A stretch of 64,000 bases of DNA from contig NZ_FPBC01000014.1 in assembly GCF_900116605.1 (NCBI RefSeq), forward strand, positions 1 to 64,000, in the 5' to 3' direction. A model generated the notes under the pieces. The model worked only from the letters and a program-made list of their open reading frames with translations. It did not search any database and was not told the DNA's origin. The position numbers were made by a program, and so were the translations under genes. Origin of the DNA: Pseudomonas marincola (GTDB taxonomy: Bacteria > Pseudomonadota > Gammaproteobacteria > Pseudomonadales > Pseudomonadaceae). Below are positions 52,615-60,630 of this stretch, in pieces (the stretch's first letter is position 1; the number at the start of each line of letters is the position of its first letter).

Positions 52615-53367
52615 TCAGAAGCTGGCTTCGCGCTTTTCAACGAAAGCACTGCGGGTTTCCGCCGAATCCGGCAAGGTGTAGGCCTCAAGGGTGAAGCCTT
52701 GCTCCCAGCGATATTTATCTTCCAGATTGCCGTCTTCGATGCCGTTCAATGCTTCTTTAGCGATACGGATCATTGCAGGGCTCTTGGCCGCAATTTGCTG
52801 GGCAATTTCGCGCGCAGTCGCTGGAAGCTCATCACGTTCGACCAAGCGCTCGATGAAGCCGTACTGCATAGCATCTGGTGCGGTGACCGTTTCACCCGTG
52901 AAGAACATGTAACGGACCTTTTGCACCGGAAACAGCCGCTGCAGATGAGCGCCGCCGCCCATCGCACCGCGGTCTACCTCAGGTAATGCAAACGTGGCAC
53001 AGCGTGATGCAACCACAATATCTGCTGCGCCAGTCATGCCAATGCCGCCACCCAGTACAAACCCGTGTACTGCCACGATAACTGGCACTGCACAACGGTG
53101 AATGGCCTTAAACGTGGCGTAATTCCCAGCATTTACCTTAACGATGCGTTCGGGATGAGCATCCAGCTCTTTGATGTCAACACCGGCGCAGAAACCGCGG
53201 CCTTCGGCCCGGATAATCAGAACACGCACGGCAGGATCAGAACCCAACTGGTCGATATGAGCCGCCAAGGCGAGCCATTCGTTACTGTCCAAGGCATTGA
53301 CCGGGGGTTTATTAATTACCAATTCGGCAATGCCCTGCTGGATTTGACTGGTGAAGGGGGTTGTCAT
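52615..53367 (-). CDS. echA20: EchA20-like enoyl-CoA hydratase/hydrolase that opens steroid ring D
   Basis: 250 residues. In actinobacteria EchA20 hydrolyses ring D of the HIEC-CoA intermediate. Shared blocks: ADEGRGFCAGVDIKELD-like RAEGRGFCAGVDIKELDAHP, CAVPVIVAVHGFVLGGGIGM, ATFALPEVDRGAMGGGAHL, LFPVQKVRYMFFTGETV, RIAKEALNGIEDG and YRWEQGFTLEA. The true start is the ATG at 53367, which overlaps the ipdC stop as ATGA and has AGGAG upstream; the longer open frame ahead of it lies inside ipdC. Strong identification. Confidence 0.92.
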   Translation of the reverse strand: MTTPFTSQIQQGIAELVINKPPVNALDSNEWLALAAHIDQLGSDPAVRVLIIRAEGRGFCAGVDIKELDAHPERIVKVNAGNYATFKAIHRCAVPVIVAVHGFVLGGGIGMTGAADIVVASRCATFALPEVDRGAMGGGAHLQRLFPVQKVRYMFFTGETVTAPDAMQYGFIERLVERDELPATAREIAQQIAAKSPAMIRIAKEALNGIEDGNLEDKYRWEQGFTLEAYTLPDSAETRSAFVEKREASF

Positions 53368-54479
53368 ACGTGAGCGCTCCTGTGTTGTTCGGCATGCAGC
53401 GACGCCGTCTCTTGCTGCATACGTTGATGGAGACGCTGCAAGCAAACATCGGCCTCTTGGACTATCTCGTCGATAAGTTGCTGGCAACTGAGCAATTTAT
53501 CGATCGCAGCTGCGACCTGCCCACTCGGCAGAATGCCTTCATCCGGAAAGCCTTCGACCATAGAGCGTTGCAATAGAATCGGCTGATTAGCGGCCATGAT
53601 CACTTGCGACATCGCGCTCGGATCGTCCTTGATAGCCGCAATGAAGGTGCGCAGCATGTGCAACGTGCTCATGCCGGTTTGCGCTTTCCATTTGCGCGCA
53701 CTGCGCAGAGCAATCCACAGACGCCCCATGGGGCTAGCAGCCTCAAGCTTGCGGATAAACGGGTTGTCGACCATGCGGTGACGCATGCCGTCGACAGCTA
53801 GTGTGACCCGTACCTGCTGAGTATCACGGGTCGCCAAATAGCGCTCGAGCGTGAGTGCTGGTGTGGGTGAGTCACTACTCATCATGAACCGCGTGCCCAT
53901 GGCGATAGCATCCGCACCAGCGGCCAGGGCTGACGCCAGACCGCGGCCGGTTGAAAAACCACCCGCCGCGATGACGGGTATATCTACTGCGCTCAAAACT
54001 TGCGGCAGCAAAATACTGGTCGGTACTCCACCCGTATGTCCACCGCCCTCTCCGCCCTGAATGGTGATCATGTCGGCACCCAACTCAACCGCTTTGATCG
54101 CATGCTTGAGTGCTCCAACGGTCGGAATGCACAACACGTTGGCATCCTTGAACCGCTGAATAGTTTCACGATCCGGCCCGCGGCCATAACTCACCGCACG
54201 CAGGCGGTACTTGATCGCCAGATCGACACATTGCCCGGCATTGTCCTGGAACATGTGAAAGTTCAGGCCAAAGTTACTGCCACCCGTGGCGGCAATCACC
54301 TTGTTGATCTCGGCTTCCAACTGATCTGCGGCAATTGTCGCACCGGCCAGAAAACCGAAGCCGCCAGCGCGCGTTGTAGCAATCACTAAATTAGCGTCAG
54401 AGACCCAGCCCATTGCTGTTTGGATAATCGGAAACCGACAACCCAACGCCGCGGTTACGCGGGTGTCATGCCAGCTCAT
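53364..54479 (-). CDS. ipdC: IpdC-like flavin-dependent reductase (nitronate-monooxygenase fold)
   Basis: 371 residues. FMN TIM-barrel of the 2-nitropropane dioxygenase fold: FPIIQTAMGWVSDANLVIAT, ARAGGFGFLAGATIAADQLE-type start, IQGGEGGGHTGGVPTSILLP, IAAGGFSTGRGLASALAAGA, MGTRFMMSSDSPTPA and VDGMRHRMVDNPFIRKLE. It follows mycobacterial IpdC throughout. IpdC reduces a 5-hydroxylated C/D-ring CoA ester ahead of ring-D opening, rather than oxidising nitronates. AAGGTGAG before ATG 54479. ATGA overlaps on both sides. Confidence 0.9.
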   Translation of the reverse strand: MSWHDTRVTAALGCRFPIIQTAMGWVSDANLVIATTRAGGFGFLAGATIAADQLEAEINKVIAATGGSNFGLNFHMFQDNAGQCVDLAIKYRLRAVSYGRGPDRETIQRFKDANVLCIPTVGALKHAIKAVELGADMITIQGGEGGGHTGGVPTSILLPQVLSAVDIPVIAAGGFSTGRGLASALAAGADAIAMGTRFMMSSDSPTPALTLERYLATRDTQQVRVTLAVDGMRHRMVDNPFIRKLEAASPMGRLWIALRSARKWKAQTGMSTLHMLRTFIAAIKDDPSAMSQVIMAANQPILLQRSMVEGFPDEGILPSGQVAAAIDKLLSCQQLIDEIVQEADVCLQRLHQRMQQETASLHAEQHRSAHV

Positions 54480-55393
54480 GAACACTCACCTTTGTGGCTG
54501 GCAGCCTGCTCCTTGTTAGCAGCCGCCATGGCCTTGCCATCAAAGCCACCAAGTTTGTCACCGGATATCTGTTCGTTGTGCACATGGGCAAAATGATGCC
54601 AAGCGAAAGCGGCCTCCATTCCTGCGCGCTTACCTTGCAGATCTTCAATGTGATTGACTGCCTGCTTCGTCAGAGCCAGCCCCATGCGGGGCTGCTTGGC
54701 GATGCGCGCAGCGATGTCGAGCGTTGTTTGTTCAAGCTGATCGCGTGCAACGACACGGTTCACCATACCCAACTCATATGCCCGCGAGGCAGGCATACGA
54801 TCACCCATCAACAAAAACTCTTTGGCTATACGCGGGTGCATTTCAAAGGCGTGAGCAAAGTACTCAACGCCGGGAATACCCATACGCACAACTGGGTCCT
54901 GAAAAAAAGCATCCTCGCTGGCAATAATCAGGTCACACACCCAGGCCAGCATCAGCCCGCCGGCAATACAGGCGCCCTGCACCATGGCAATGGTCGGCTT
55001 AGGCATTTCGCGCCAACGTCGGCACATATTCAGGTACACCTCTTGCTCACGCGCATAGAGGAATTCGCCGCCTGGCTTATTGGTGTGATCCCACCATAGG
55101 TGCTTACGCTCGAAGGTCTTAGTGACGTCGCGCCCCGGGGTCCCAATGTCATGCCCAGCAGAGAAATGCTTTCCGGTTGAGCACAACACGATGACTTTCA
55201 CCTCGTCATCGTTTATTGCCCGACGAAAGCAGTCATCGAGCGCGTATGTCATTTGTGAGTTCTGCACATTGTTGAATTGCGGACGGCTCATAGTGACAAT
55301 GGCAACGCCCGCTTCGACTCGGTACGACACCGGCTCGTCAGTCTCATAGACCGACGTGTCGGCGCGCTCGACGAATTCAGTACCGTTGCTCAT
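54476..55393 (-). CDS. Enoyl-CoA hydratase/isomerase family protein with a C-terminal extension
   Basis: 305 residues, about 45 more than a standard crotonase. Oxyanion-hole blocks GKHFSAGHDIGTPGRD and VQGACIAGGLMLAWVCDLII; FFQDPVVRMGIPGVEYFAHA holds the position of the second catalytic loop. An insertion KTFERKHLWWDHTNKPGGEF, near residue 95, and the tail HFAHVHNEQISGDKLGG distinguish it from EchA20 of the same operon. It probably hydrates or isomerises a C/D-ring enoyl-CoA, for example after FadE30. ATGA overlaps with ipdB and ipdC genes show strict coupling. Confidence 0.85.
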   Translation of the reverse strand: MSNGTEFVERADTSVYETDEPVSYRVEAGVAIVTMSRPQFNNVQNSQMTYALDDCFRRAINDDEVKVIVLCSTGKHFSAGHDIGTPGRDVTKTFERKHLWWDHTNKPGGEFLYAREQEVYLNMCRRWREMPKPTIAMVQGACIAGGLMLAWVCDLIIASEDAFFQDPVVRMGIPGVEYFAHAFEMHPRIAKEFLLMGDRMPASRAYELGMVNRVVARDQLEQTTLDIAARIAKQPRMGLALTKQAVNHIEDLQGKRAGMEAAFAWHHFAHVHNEQISGDKLGGFDGKAMAAANKEQAASHKGECS

Positions 55394-56199
55394 GCACGCA
55401 CCTCTTCTGCGGTACGAATACCAGCAGGGTTGCCTTTAAGCTGTTTGCTGCGCAGGTTATGCGGGTCAAGCCGCTGCATCAAAGCTATCTGCTCAGCTGT
55501 TGGGTGCGCTGTCTCAGCCATATTCTCAGCTTTCAACAGTGCAAATCCGGTGCGTTCTTGCACAAGGTCAAAATCTACACCGGGATGCAGCGAAACCACG
55601 CGCGGCGCGTTGTCAGGACCGTTCCAATCCATGACACACAGATCGGTTACGGCAACCCCTACGCTCATTAAATCGCGGCGCATGCCTGGCCCCCAACGCT
55701 CAGGGTTAAAACCGACGCCTGAAACCATGTCCACTTCGCCGGCTACAAAAACACGGCTGTTGTGGTTCGGCACGAAGAACGAATTACGATGATTAATGCT
55801 GTTACCCGGTAAACCACGTACACCTAGCATGGCCACTTTAGGCTTATGGTAATCACCGATAACGGATAGATTGGTCTGCGCCCAGCAGTCGATTTGGGTG
55901 GGACCAATCATGGCGTGACGACGACCGTGCCAAACACAATCAAACACGCGCTCGAATGGCATGTAACCCGAATATTTAGGTACGTAATCACCGCGCGGCC
56001 CCACTGGGATAGGTTCCTCGACTAAATACGCCTCACTGTCGGTCATCAACAGCTCGGGGCTATGGGTCATTTTGGCCAAGCTGGCACCAAGACGCGGGAT
56101 AATGCCCAGTCCAGAAGCGAGCCACTCACCGTTGTTACGCCAGGCTTCGGAAGCGGCGACTATCATTAGTTCTGCCAGGCTAAATTCAGGCTTGTTCAT
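55390..56199 (-). CDS. ipdB: IpdB: beta subunit of COCHEA-CoA hydrolase (CoA-transferase fold)
   Basis: 269 residues. The IpdAB complex is a CoA-transferase-fold enzyme that hydrolytically opens steroid ring C. Conserved: LSVIGDYHKPKVAMLGVRGLP, GNSINHRNSFFVPNHNSRVF, EVDMVSGVGFNPERWG and VSLHPGVDFDLVQERTGF. Start ATG 56199 with GAGGAGA upstream; the open frame extends further into ipdA. It is encoded directly after ipdA, with ATGA overlap to the following enoyl-CoA hydratase. Confidence 0.91.
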   Translation of the reverse strand: MNKPEFSLAELMIVAASEAWRNNGEWLASGLGIIPRLGASLAKMTHSPELLMTDSEAYLVEEPIPVGPRGDYVPKYSGYMPFERVFDCVWHGRRHAMIGPTQIDCWAQTNLSVIGDYHKPKVAMLGVRGLPGNSINHRNSFFVPNHNSRVFVAGEVDMVSGVGFNPERWGPGMRRDLMSVGVAVTDLCVMDWNGPDNAPRVVSLHPGVDFDLVQERTGFALLKAENMAETAHPTAEQIALMQRLDPHNLRSKQLKGNPAGIRTAEEVRA

Positions 56200-56209
56200 G
56201 ATCGTCTCC

Positions 56210-57085
56210 TCAGAAAGTCGGCAGTGGCAGTTGACTGACGCGTTCGGCGCCGCCATTGCGCTCGAGGTAGTCTCCAGCGCCGCAATTAACGAAAGTATCC
56301 ATATAGGTCTGCCAGCCAGACTCTTCGCCCGCACTGTCGCTATAGGTTTTCAGGTGTTTCATGTCCCAGCCGTACTCAGGGCCGCAACTGGTTGGGTGTG
56401 CCCCCAGAGGAGCCGCCACAACACCCGTCACCATCGAGCGCTCAAAAGTGCTGAAGCGTGCGGTTTCTGCGTCCAGTTCGAGCCGATCTTCAACGACCTC
56501 AGCGCTGACAAAGCACTGCTGTGCAGCGCGGGCAAAATGCTGATCGAAGTAGACATCGTGTCCGGTTATCAGCGTGTTGCCCAAACGATCGGCGCGGTTA
56601 ACGTGGACAAAAGCAACATCCAGATTCAACGCAGGCATTGCCAACAACACTTCGGCATCGCCATAAGGTGAAGCAATGGTTTTCAGTGCGGGGTTGTGGG
56701 TCATCACATCCGTAGCCAAACCGGCACGTGCAGGCAAAAATGGCAAACGCATCGCCGCAGCCTTCAAGCCCCACTGGAATAAGCCTTCATCCAGCTCCAT
56801 GACATCCAAGCTGCCAGCCTGGCGGGCTTTGCGGAAATACGGCTCTAATGGAATCGCATCCATCGTAGCGAAACCGAAGATCAACTTTTTAACCTTCCCT
56901 GCCGCGCAGAGCATTCCGACTTCAGGTCCGCCATAGGCGACTACGGTGAGGTCTTTCACGTCGGAACGTAATATTTCACGAACAATTGCCATCGGCTTGC
57001 GCCGCGGGCCCCAGCCACCAAAACCGATGGTCATACCATCACGCAACTGACCCACTACATCCGCTGCTGTCATCAACTTATTCAT
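56210..57085 (-). CDS. ipdA: IpdA: alpha subunit of COCHEA-CoA hydrolase
   Basis: 291 residues. Matches IpdA from the start: VVGQLRDGMTIGFGGWGPRR, KPMAIVREILRSDVKDLTVV, YGGPEVGMLCAAGKVKKLIF, MELDEGLFQWGLKAAAMRLP (with the acidic residue used in catalysis) and LPARAGLATDV. The IpdA-IpdB pair is specific to steroid (and related hydrindane) degradation and is the best single marker for the nature of this cluster. ATG overlaps the tesB stop as TAATG. Confidence 0.93.
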   Translation of the reverse strand: MNKLMTAADVVGQLRDGMTIGFGGWGPRRKPMAIVREILRSDVKDLTVVAYGGPEVGMLCAAGKVKKLIFGFATMDAIPLEPYFRKARQAGSLDVMELDEGLFQWGLKAAAMRLPFLPARAGLATDVMTHNPALKTIASPYGDAEVLLAMPALNLDVAFVHVNRADRLGNTLITGHDVYFDQHFARAAQQCFVSAEVVEDRLELDAETARFSTFERSMVTGVVAAPLGAHPTSCGPEYGWDMKHLKTYSDSAGEESGWQTYMDTFVNCGAGDYLERNGGAERVSQLPLPTF

Positions 57086-57984
57086 TACTGTTGCTCCTGC
57101 TGGCCGACACCAAAGTCATGGCCCCAAATGCTCACCTTGGTGAATTCAAAAGCTGTGTGCTGATCCCAGTCGACCTGCAAACCGCCCCAGCCATACTCCA
57201 GATCGAAGCCAGATGGCGTTTTCATATAAAACGAAGTCATACGATCGTTAAGGTGCTGCCCGAGAGTTGCTGAAAGCGGAACGTTATTGGCTACACGTCG
57301 ATCGTGAGCGCGCCCTACTTCGGTCATCGAGTCGACTTCAACCATCACGTGCACACATTTACTCGGCACGTCGTACTCGGCTATCGCCAGGCTGTGATGG
57401 CGACTATTTCCACAGTGCATAAAATGGATACGAACCGGAGGCGCATCGGGGGCGGGGCGGAAATTGAAAATGTCTGTCATTTCAAATCCCAGCACGTTTT
57501 GATAAAACGCGGCGCAGGCTTCGAAATCAGGCGCAGGAAGGACCGTATGCCCTAAGCCCATATCCCCAGTAAGGAAGCGCGGCACGCCCTGCGGTGAGAT
57601 GAATGGCGCACAATCAGATAAATAGCCCCAAGTCAGCTCATGACGATTGCCGCAAGGGTCATGCACCACTACTGCTTCATTGACCTGGCGCTGCTGGCAA
57701 AAAGCTTGATCTTCTCGGCGGTACTGCACATCCAAAGACTCAAGGCGCGCCACAAGGGCGTCAAAATCTTTTTTTCCGGCCAGAGTCCAACCAGATGCCA
57801 CGTAGCAGACCGGTTCACCTTGCACGATCAATATGCGTTGTGGCCGGTCATCCATCTTGATATAGAGACCACCACCAGGCGCTTCATTGGTCATCATGCC
57901 GAGGACATTCTCAGCGTATTCACGCCACTTCTGCAGATCATCTATCTGCGCGACGAAATAGCTTAATGCGCGAATTTCACTCAT
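57085..57984 (-). CDS. tesB: TesB/HsaC-like extradiol dioxygenase
   Basis: 299 residues. Type I two-domain extradiol (vicinal oxygen chelate) dioxygenase that meta-cleaves the catecholic A ring of the 9,10-seco steroid (3,4-DHSA). Fe(II) ligands lie in DMGLGHTVLPAPDFE, SRHHSLAIAEYD and SGFDLEYGWGGL; substrate-loop HQLNDRMTSFYMKTPSGFD-like block GQHLNDRMTSFYMKTPSG precedes the last. ATG at 57984 with GAGGTG upstream; ATG at 57999 would add five residues. It is the first gene of the long operon. BphC-type enzymes for other catechols look alike, but context favours the steroid role. Confidence 0.88.
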   Translation of the reverse strand: MSEIRALSYFVAQIDDLQKWREYAENVLGMMTNEAPGGGLYIKMDDRPQRILIVQGEPVCYVASGWTLAGKKDFDALVARLESLDVQYRREDQAFCQQRQVNEAVVVHDPCGNRHELTWGYLSDCAPFISPQGVPRFLTGDMGLGHTVLPAPDFEACAAFYQNVLGFEMTDIFNFRPAPDAPPVRIHFMHCGNSRHHSLAIAEYDVPSKCVHVMVEVDSMTEVGRAHDRRVANNVPLSATLGQHLNDRMTSFYMKTPSGFDLEYGWGGLQVDWDQHTAFEFTKVSIWGHDFGVGQQEQQ

Positions 57985-58114
57985 GCCGCCACACCTCATA
58001 ATTTGCTTTTAGGGCTTATGAGGATTGTTGCGCGGACCCTTGCGAGCATCATCGTCCATTGAGACTAACGGGCGACCTGCCTGATTTTCGCGGCAAATAG
58101 CGGCATAGAATTGA
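57985..58114 (-). promoter_or_regulatory. Presumed promoter region of the tesB operon
   Basis: 130 bases between the terminator and tesB. It must hold the promoter for the 14-kb operon. AATTTGC and TTGCG-like elements are present, but no convincing -35/-10 pair or dyad was found by eye. Confidence 0.35.
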
Positions 58115-58150
58115 CAAAAAAAACCGCTCCCGACAAAAGTCGACAGCGGT
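58115..58150 (-). terminator. Rho-independent terminator after the DUF35-MaoC gene
   Basis: Read on the minus strand, ACCGCTGTCGAC pairs with GTCGGGAGCGGT (minor mismatch) around TTTT and is followed by eight T. It lies 44 bases after the 58194 stop, and separates the thiolase/DUF35-MaoC unit from the tesB operon, whose promoter must be in 57985-58114. Confidence 0.85.
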
Positions 58151-58193
58151 AAAGTCGCTAAATATGTAGCAACGGGAAGAACCGAATAAGCTA

Positions 58194-59132
58194 TTACATA
58201 TACAAAATAGCCAAGTCGTTAATTACCGCAGGACGCTCCTGCCCGACCACGTGAATATTGAACTCCATGATCATCTGAGTACCTTTAGGCAACACCTCGA
58301 CTGACTTAACCCTCACCCGCGAATGCAAAAGTGAACCCGCCGGTACCGGGCTTGGAAACCTCAGACGCTCAGAGCCGTAATTAACCATATTGTTGAAACC
58401 AGTCACTTCAAAGCTGAGCGGCACTTGCATGCGCGACATCAGCACTTGAACCAACGCACCATGAGCAATAGTTCCGCCAAATGGACCTTCTTTACGGGCA
58501 CGCTCTGGATCGGTATGAATCCAATAATCATCGCCGGAAAGCCGTGCAAAATCATTGATCAGCGCCTGGTCAACCAGCACTTGGTTACTCCAGTCACTAA
58601 ACTGGTCAGAAACTAGAGCACGCAATGTTTCGATGTCTTTTACATCTATTTTTTGCCGGGTCGGCTCATTGCTCTGATCGGCGACTGGCGGCGCCTTGGG
58701 GCGTTCATCACGCTCAACCATTTGCACATCGGCACCGGTGTAACGCAGCAAAACAGTGCCATCATCGCTGACTATCGCCCTCACAGGCTTAAGGGCCATG
58801 CCTATTTTAATTTGGTCGGGTTCAAGTCCAATTAGGGTGGTATTCATACGCACCCCCTGCTCAAGCTCGACCACCGCGAGAATCTGTAATTCAGCACTGG
58901 CAAATTCTGGCAACGTCGGCACACGCGCAATCGTGTAGGTATAGAGGGTTGCGCAACCTGAAACCTGCTCCCAGCTCAAATCATGCGAAAGACAGTGACT
59001 GCAGTGTCGACGCGGATAGAAGGTCCACTCTTGGCAGCTTGCACATATCTGCAAAAGAATTCGACCTTCCTTCAAGCCTTCCCAAAAAGGTGCTGAGAGT
59101 GCAGTGGCTAACGGCATCGGTTTGTTTGACAT
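58194..59132 (-). CDS. DUF35 (zinc ribbon + OB fold) - MaoC hydratase fusion protein
   Basis: 312 residues. The N-terminal half is a DUF35 protein: zinc ribbon CASCQEWTFYPRRHCSHC (Cys4) and an OB fold with TLYTYTIARVPTLPEF. The C-terminal half (about 165-312) is a MaoC hot-dog domain with FARLSGDDYWIHTDPERA and PFGGTIAHGALVQVLM. In mycobacteria the ChsH1-ChsH2 hydratase carries a DUF35 domain that docks the aldolase Ltp2, and together they cut off the steroid side chain. Here hydratase and docking domain are fused in one chain, next to an Ltp2-like gene. Domain order is DUF35 first, opposite to ChsH2. Role by analogy. Confidence 0.85.
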   Translation of the reverse strand: MSNKPMPLATALSAPFWEGLKEGRILLQICASCQEWTFYPRRHCSHCLSHDLSWEQVSGCATLYTYTIARVPTLPEFASAELQILAVVELEQGVRMNTTLIGLEPDQIKIGMALKPVRAIVSDDGTVLLRYTGADVQMVERDERPKAPPVADQSNEPTRQKIDVKDIETLRALVSDQFSDWSNQVLVDQALINDFARLSGDDYWIHTDPERARKEGPFGGTIAHGALVQVLMSRMQVPLSFEVTGFNNMVNYGSERLRFPSPVPAGSLLHSRVRVKSVEVLPKGTQMIMEFNIHVVGQERPAVINDLAILYM

Positions 59133-59135
59133 GGA

Positions 59136-60347
59136 TTACGCCCCCTGAAGAATCAAAACGCCCTGCTCGCTCATGACACCACCAGTGCCTGAAACGAACA
59201 CCTGATCACAGACCTTAAGCTGACGGTCGCCCGCCTTGCCGGCAATCTGGTGATAGGCTTCGATCACTTGAGAGAAGCCACCTGCTGAACCCGCCTGACC
59301 GAAGCTTAACTGGCCGCCGTGGGTGTTCATTGGGAAATTGCCCCTGAAAGTTAGATCATTTTCCAGGACAAACCGCATGCCTTCGCCTTTTGCACAGAAA
59401 CCTGCATCTTCGAGGCTCAACAACACGGTGATGGTGTAACAATCGTAAATTTGCGCGGCTTGCATGTCTGCGGGTTTTAAACCCGACATGGCGAACGCGC
59501 TCCGTGCGGCAGCGCCCACAGGCGTTTCAGTCATATCGGGCGAGTAACTGGGGGATTTATAACCCAGCCGCTCACCAAATCCAGTGATGTGGGCCCCGCG
59601 CGATTTACAACGTTTTGCGACCTCGGGAGATGCCACGATGACTGCAGCGCCGCCAGCAACCGGCATGACAATCTCGAGAATATGCAATGGATCGGCGACC
59701 ATTTTACTCGCCAATACTTGTTCGATTGTCAGTTCCTGACCGCGGAATATTGCATCCGGATGCGCCTGCGCACTGGTGCGCTGGTCAACTGCAATCTTGG
59801 CCATAGCACGCTGATCATAGCCATATTGAGCGGCGTATCGCTGAGCAATCATGGCGTAACCGGTGTTCTGCCCCATATGACCATAAGGCAGATCGAATTC
59901 CGCCTCTGGCGCACCGTATTGCGTACTATGCCCACCATAGCGCATGGCACGAGCCATAGCTGAAGGGTCATCATTTGGTCCGAAAGGCGCCATGCGCTGT
60001 GGCAATACACAGAGCACCGCCTGACATATACCCAGTTCAATGGCAGCTGCTGCGCGCCAAATCATACCGACCGCAGTCGTGCCACCAAGGTCTACTACTT
60101 CTGCAAAGTTAACCGCCAGCCCTAGATATTCGGCAGCCATTGCGGGGACAAAGCTTGAAGCTTCGTGAAAGTGTGGCCCGTTGATGCACAAACCATCGAT
60201 GTCTCGGGCTTTAAGTCCGGCATCGGCCAGTGCCTGAGAGGCAAGATCTGCCACCTGCTCCAGGTGAAACATCTGCGGCGCAGTGCTGTATTTCTCTGGC
60301 TTATATTGCGCGGCACCTACAATTGCCGCGTTACCTTTAAGGCCCAT
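59136..60347 (-). CDS. Thiolase-fold protein, Ltp2/SCP-X-like (probable side-chain retro-aldolase)
   Basis: 403 residues. Thiolase superfamily member: NAAIVGAAQYKPEKYSTAP, NFAEVVDLGGTTAVGMIWRA, YDCYTITVLLSLEDAG, NTHGGQLSFGQAGSAGGF. The place of the nucleophilic Cys carries GGTTAVG, so it cannot be a normal Claisen thiolase; HGG is kept. This is the state of the Ltp2-type steroid aldolases, which use tyrosines (the YDCYT region) to release acyl-CoA from C17. It ends three bases before the DUF35-MaoC gene, its presumed docking partner. AAGGGGATC before the ATG. Confidence 0.83.
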   Translation of the reverse strand: MGLKGNAAIVGAAQYKPEKYSTAPQMFHLEQVADLASQALADAGLKARDIDGLCINGPHFHEASSFVPAMAAEYLGLAVNFAEVVDLGGTTAVGMIWRAAAAIELGICQAVLCVLPQRMAPFGPNDDPSAMARAMRYGGHSTQYGAPEAEFDLPYGHMGQNTGYAMIAQRYAAQYGYDQRAMAKIAVDQRTSAQAHPDAIFRGQELTIEQVLASKMVADPLHILEIVMPVAGGAAVIVASPEVAKRCKSRGAHITGFGERLGYKSPSYSPDMTETPVGAAARSAFAMSGLKPADMQAAQIYDCYTITVLLSLEDAGFCAKGEGMRFVLENDLTFRGNFPMNTHGGQLSFGQAGSAGGFSQVIEAYHQIAGKAGDRQLKVCDQVFVSGTGGVMSEQGVLILQGA

Positions 60348-60574
60348 ATAGATCCCCTTGTACGATTGCTAAGTTGCAAGGCCCTAAGCACATAAGTGGT
60401 AGGTCTGCTCAACTGCATGGCGTCATTGTTGAACAGACGATTTGACCCCCTCATCGTCCATAAGGCCTACATCCATAGACTGAACACATAGTTCGTGCTT
60501 GCACGCGGCATGCGGCTGCCCAGGCAAATGAGAAAAAATAATCCGGTCTACAAATCACCCTTATACCCCGGGCA
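60348..60574. other. Intergenic region upstream of the thiolase/DUF35-MaoC unit
   Basis: 227 bases, no gene. It should carry the promoter for the 60347-58194 unit. GAACAGACGATTTGACCC occurs at 60431-60448; part of this (GAACAGACGAT) recurs at 61117-61127 inside the DUF1329 gene, which may be chance. Confidence 0.35.
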
Positions 60575-60603
60575 TAAAAAAGCCCCCTGAGCGCCAGGGG
60601 GCT
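60575..60603 (-). terminator. Rho-independent terminator after the DUF1329 gene
   Basis: On the minus strand AGCCCCCT / AGGGGGCT (8 bp) with a 7-base loop is followed by TTTTTTATG. It lies 27 bases after the DUF1329 stop. Confidence 0.9.
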
Positions 60604-60630
60604 GTGTAACACATGACTCAGCTCGGGGGA

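Noticed and set aside
53364..54479. Nitronate monooxygenase annotation
   Set aside because: Fold is shared, but sequence blocks and operon position match IpdC; nitronate use would not fit the neighbours.
60431..60448. GAACAGACGATTTGACCC compared with a similar string in the DUF1329 gene as a regulatory repeat
   Set aside because: Only about 11 bases are shared and one copy lies within coding sequence; likely chance.
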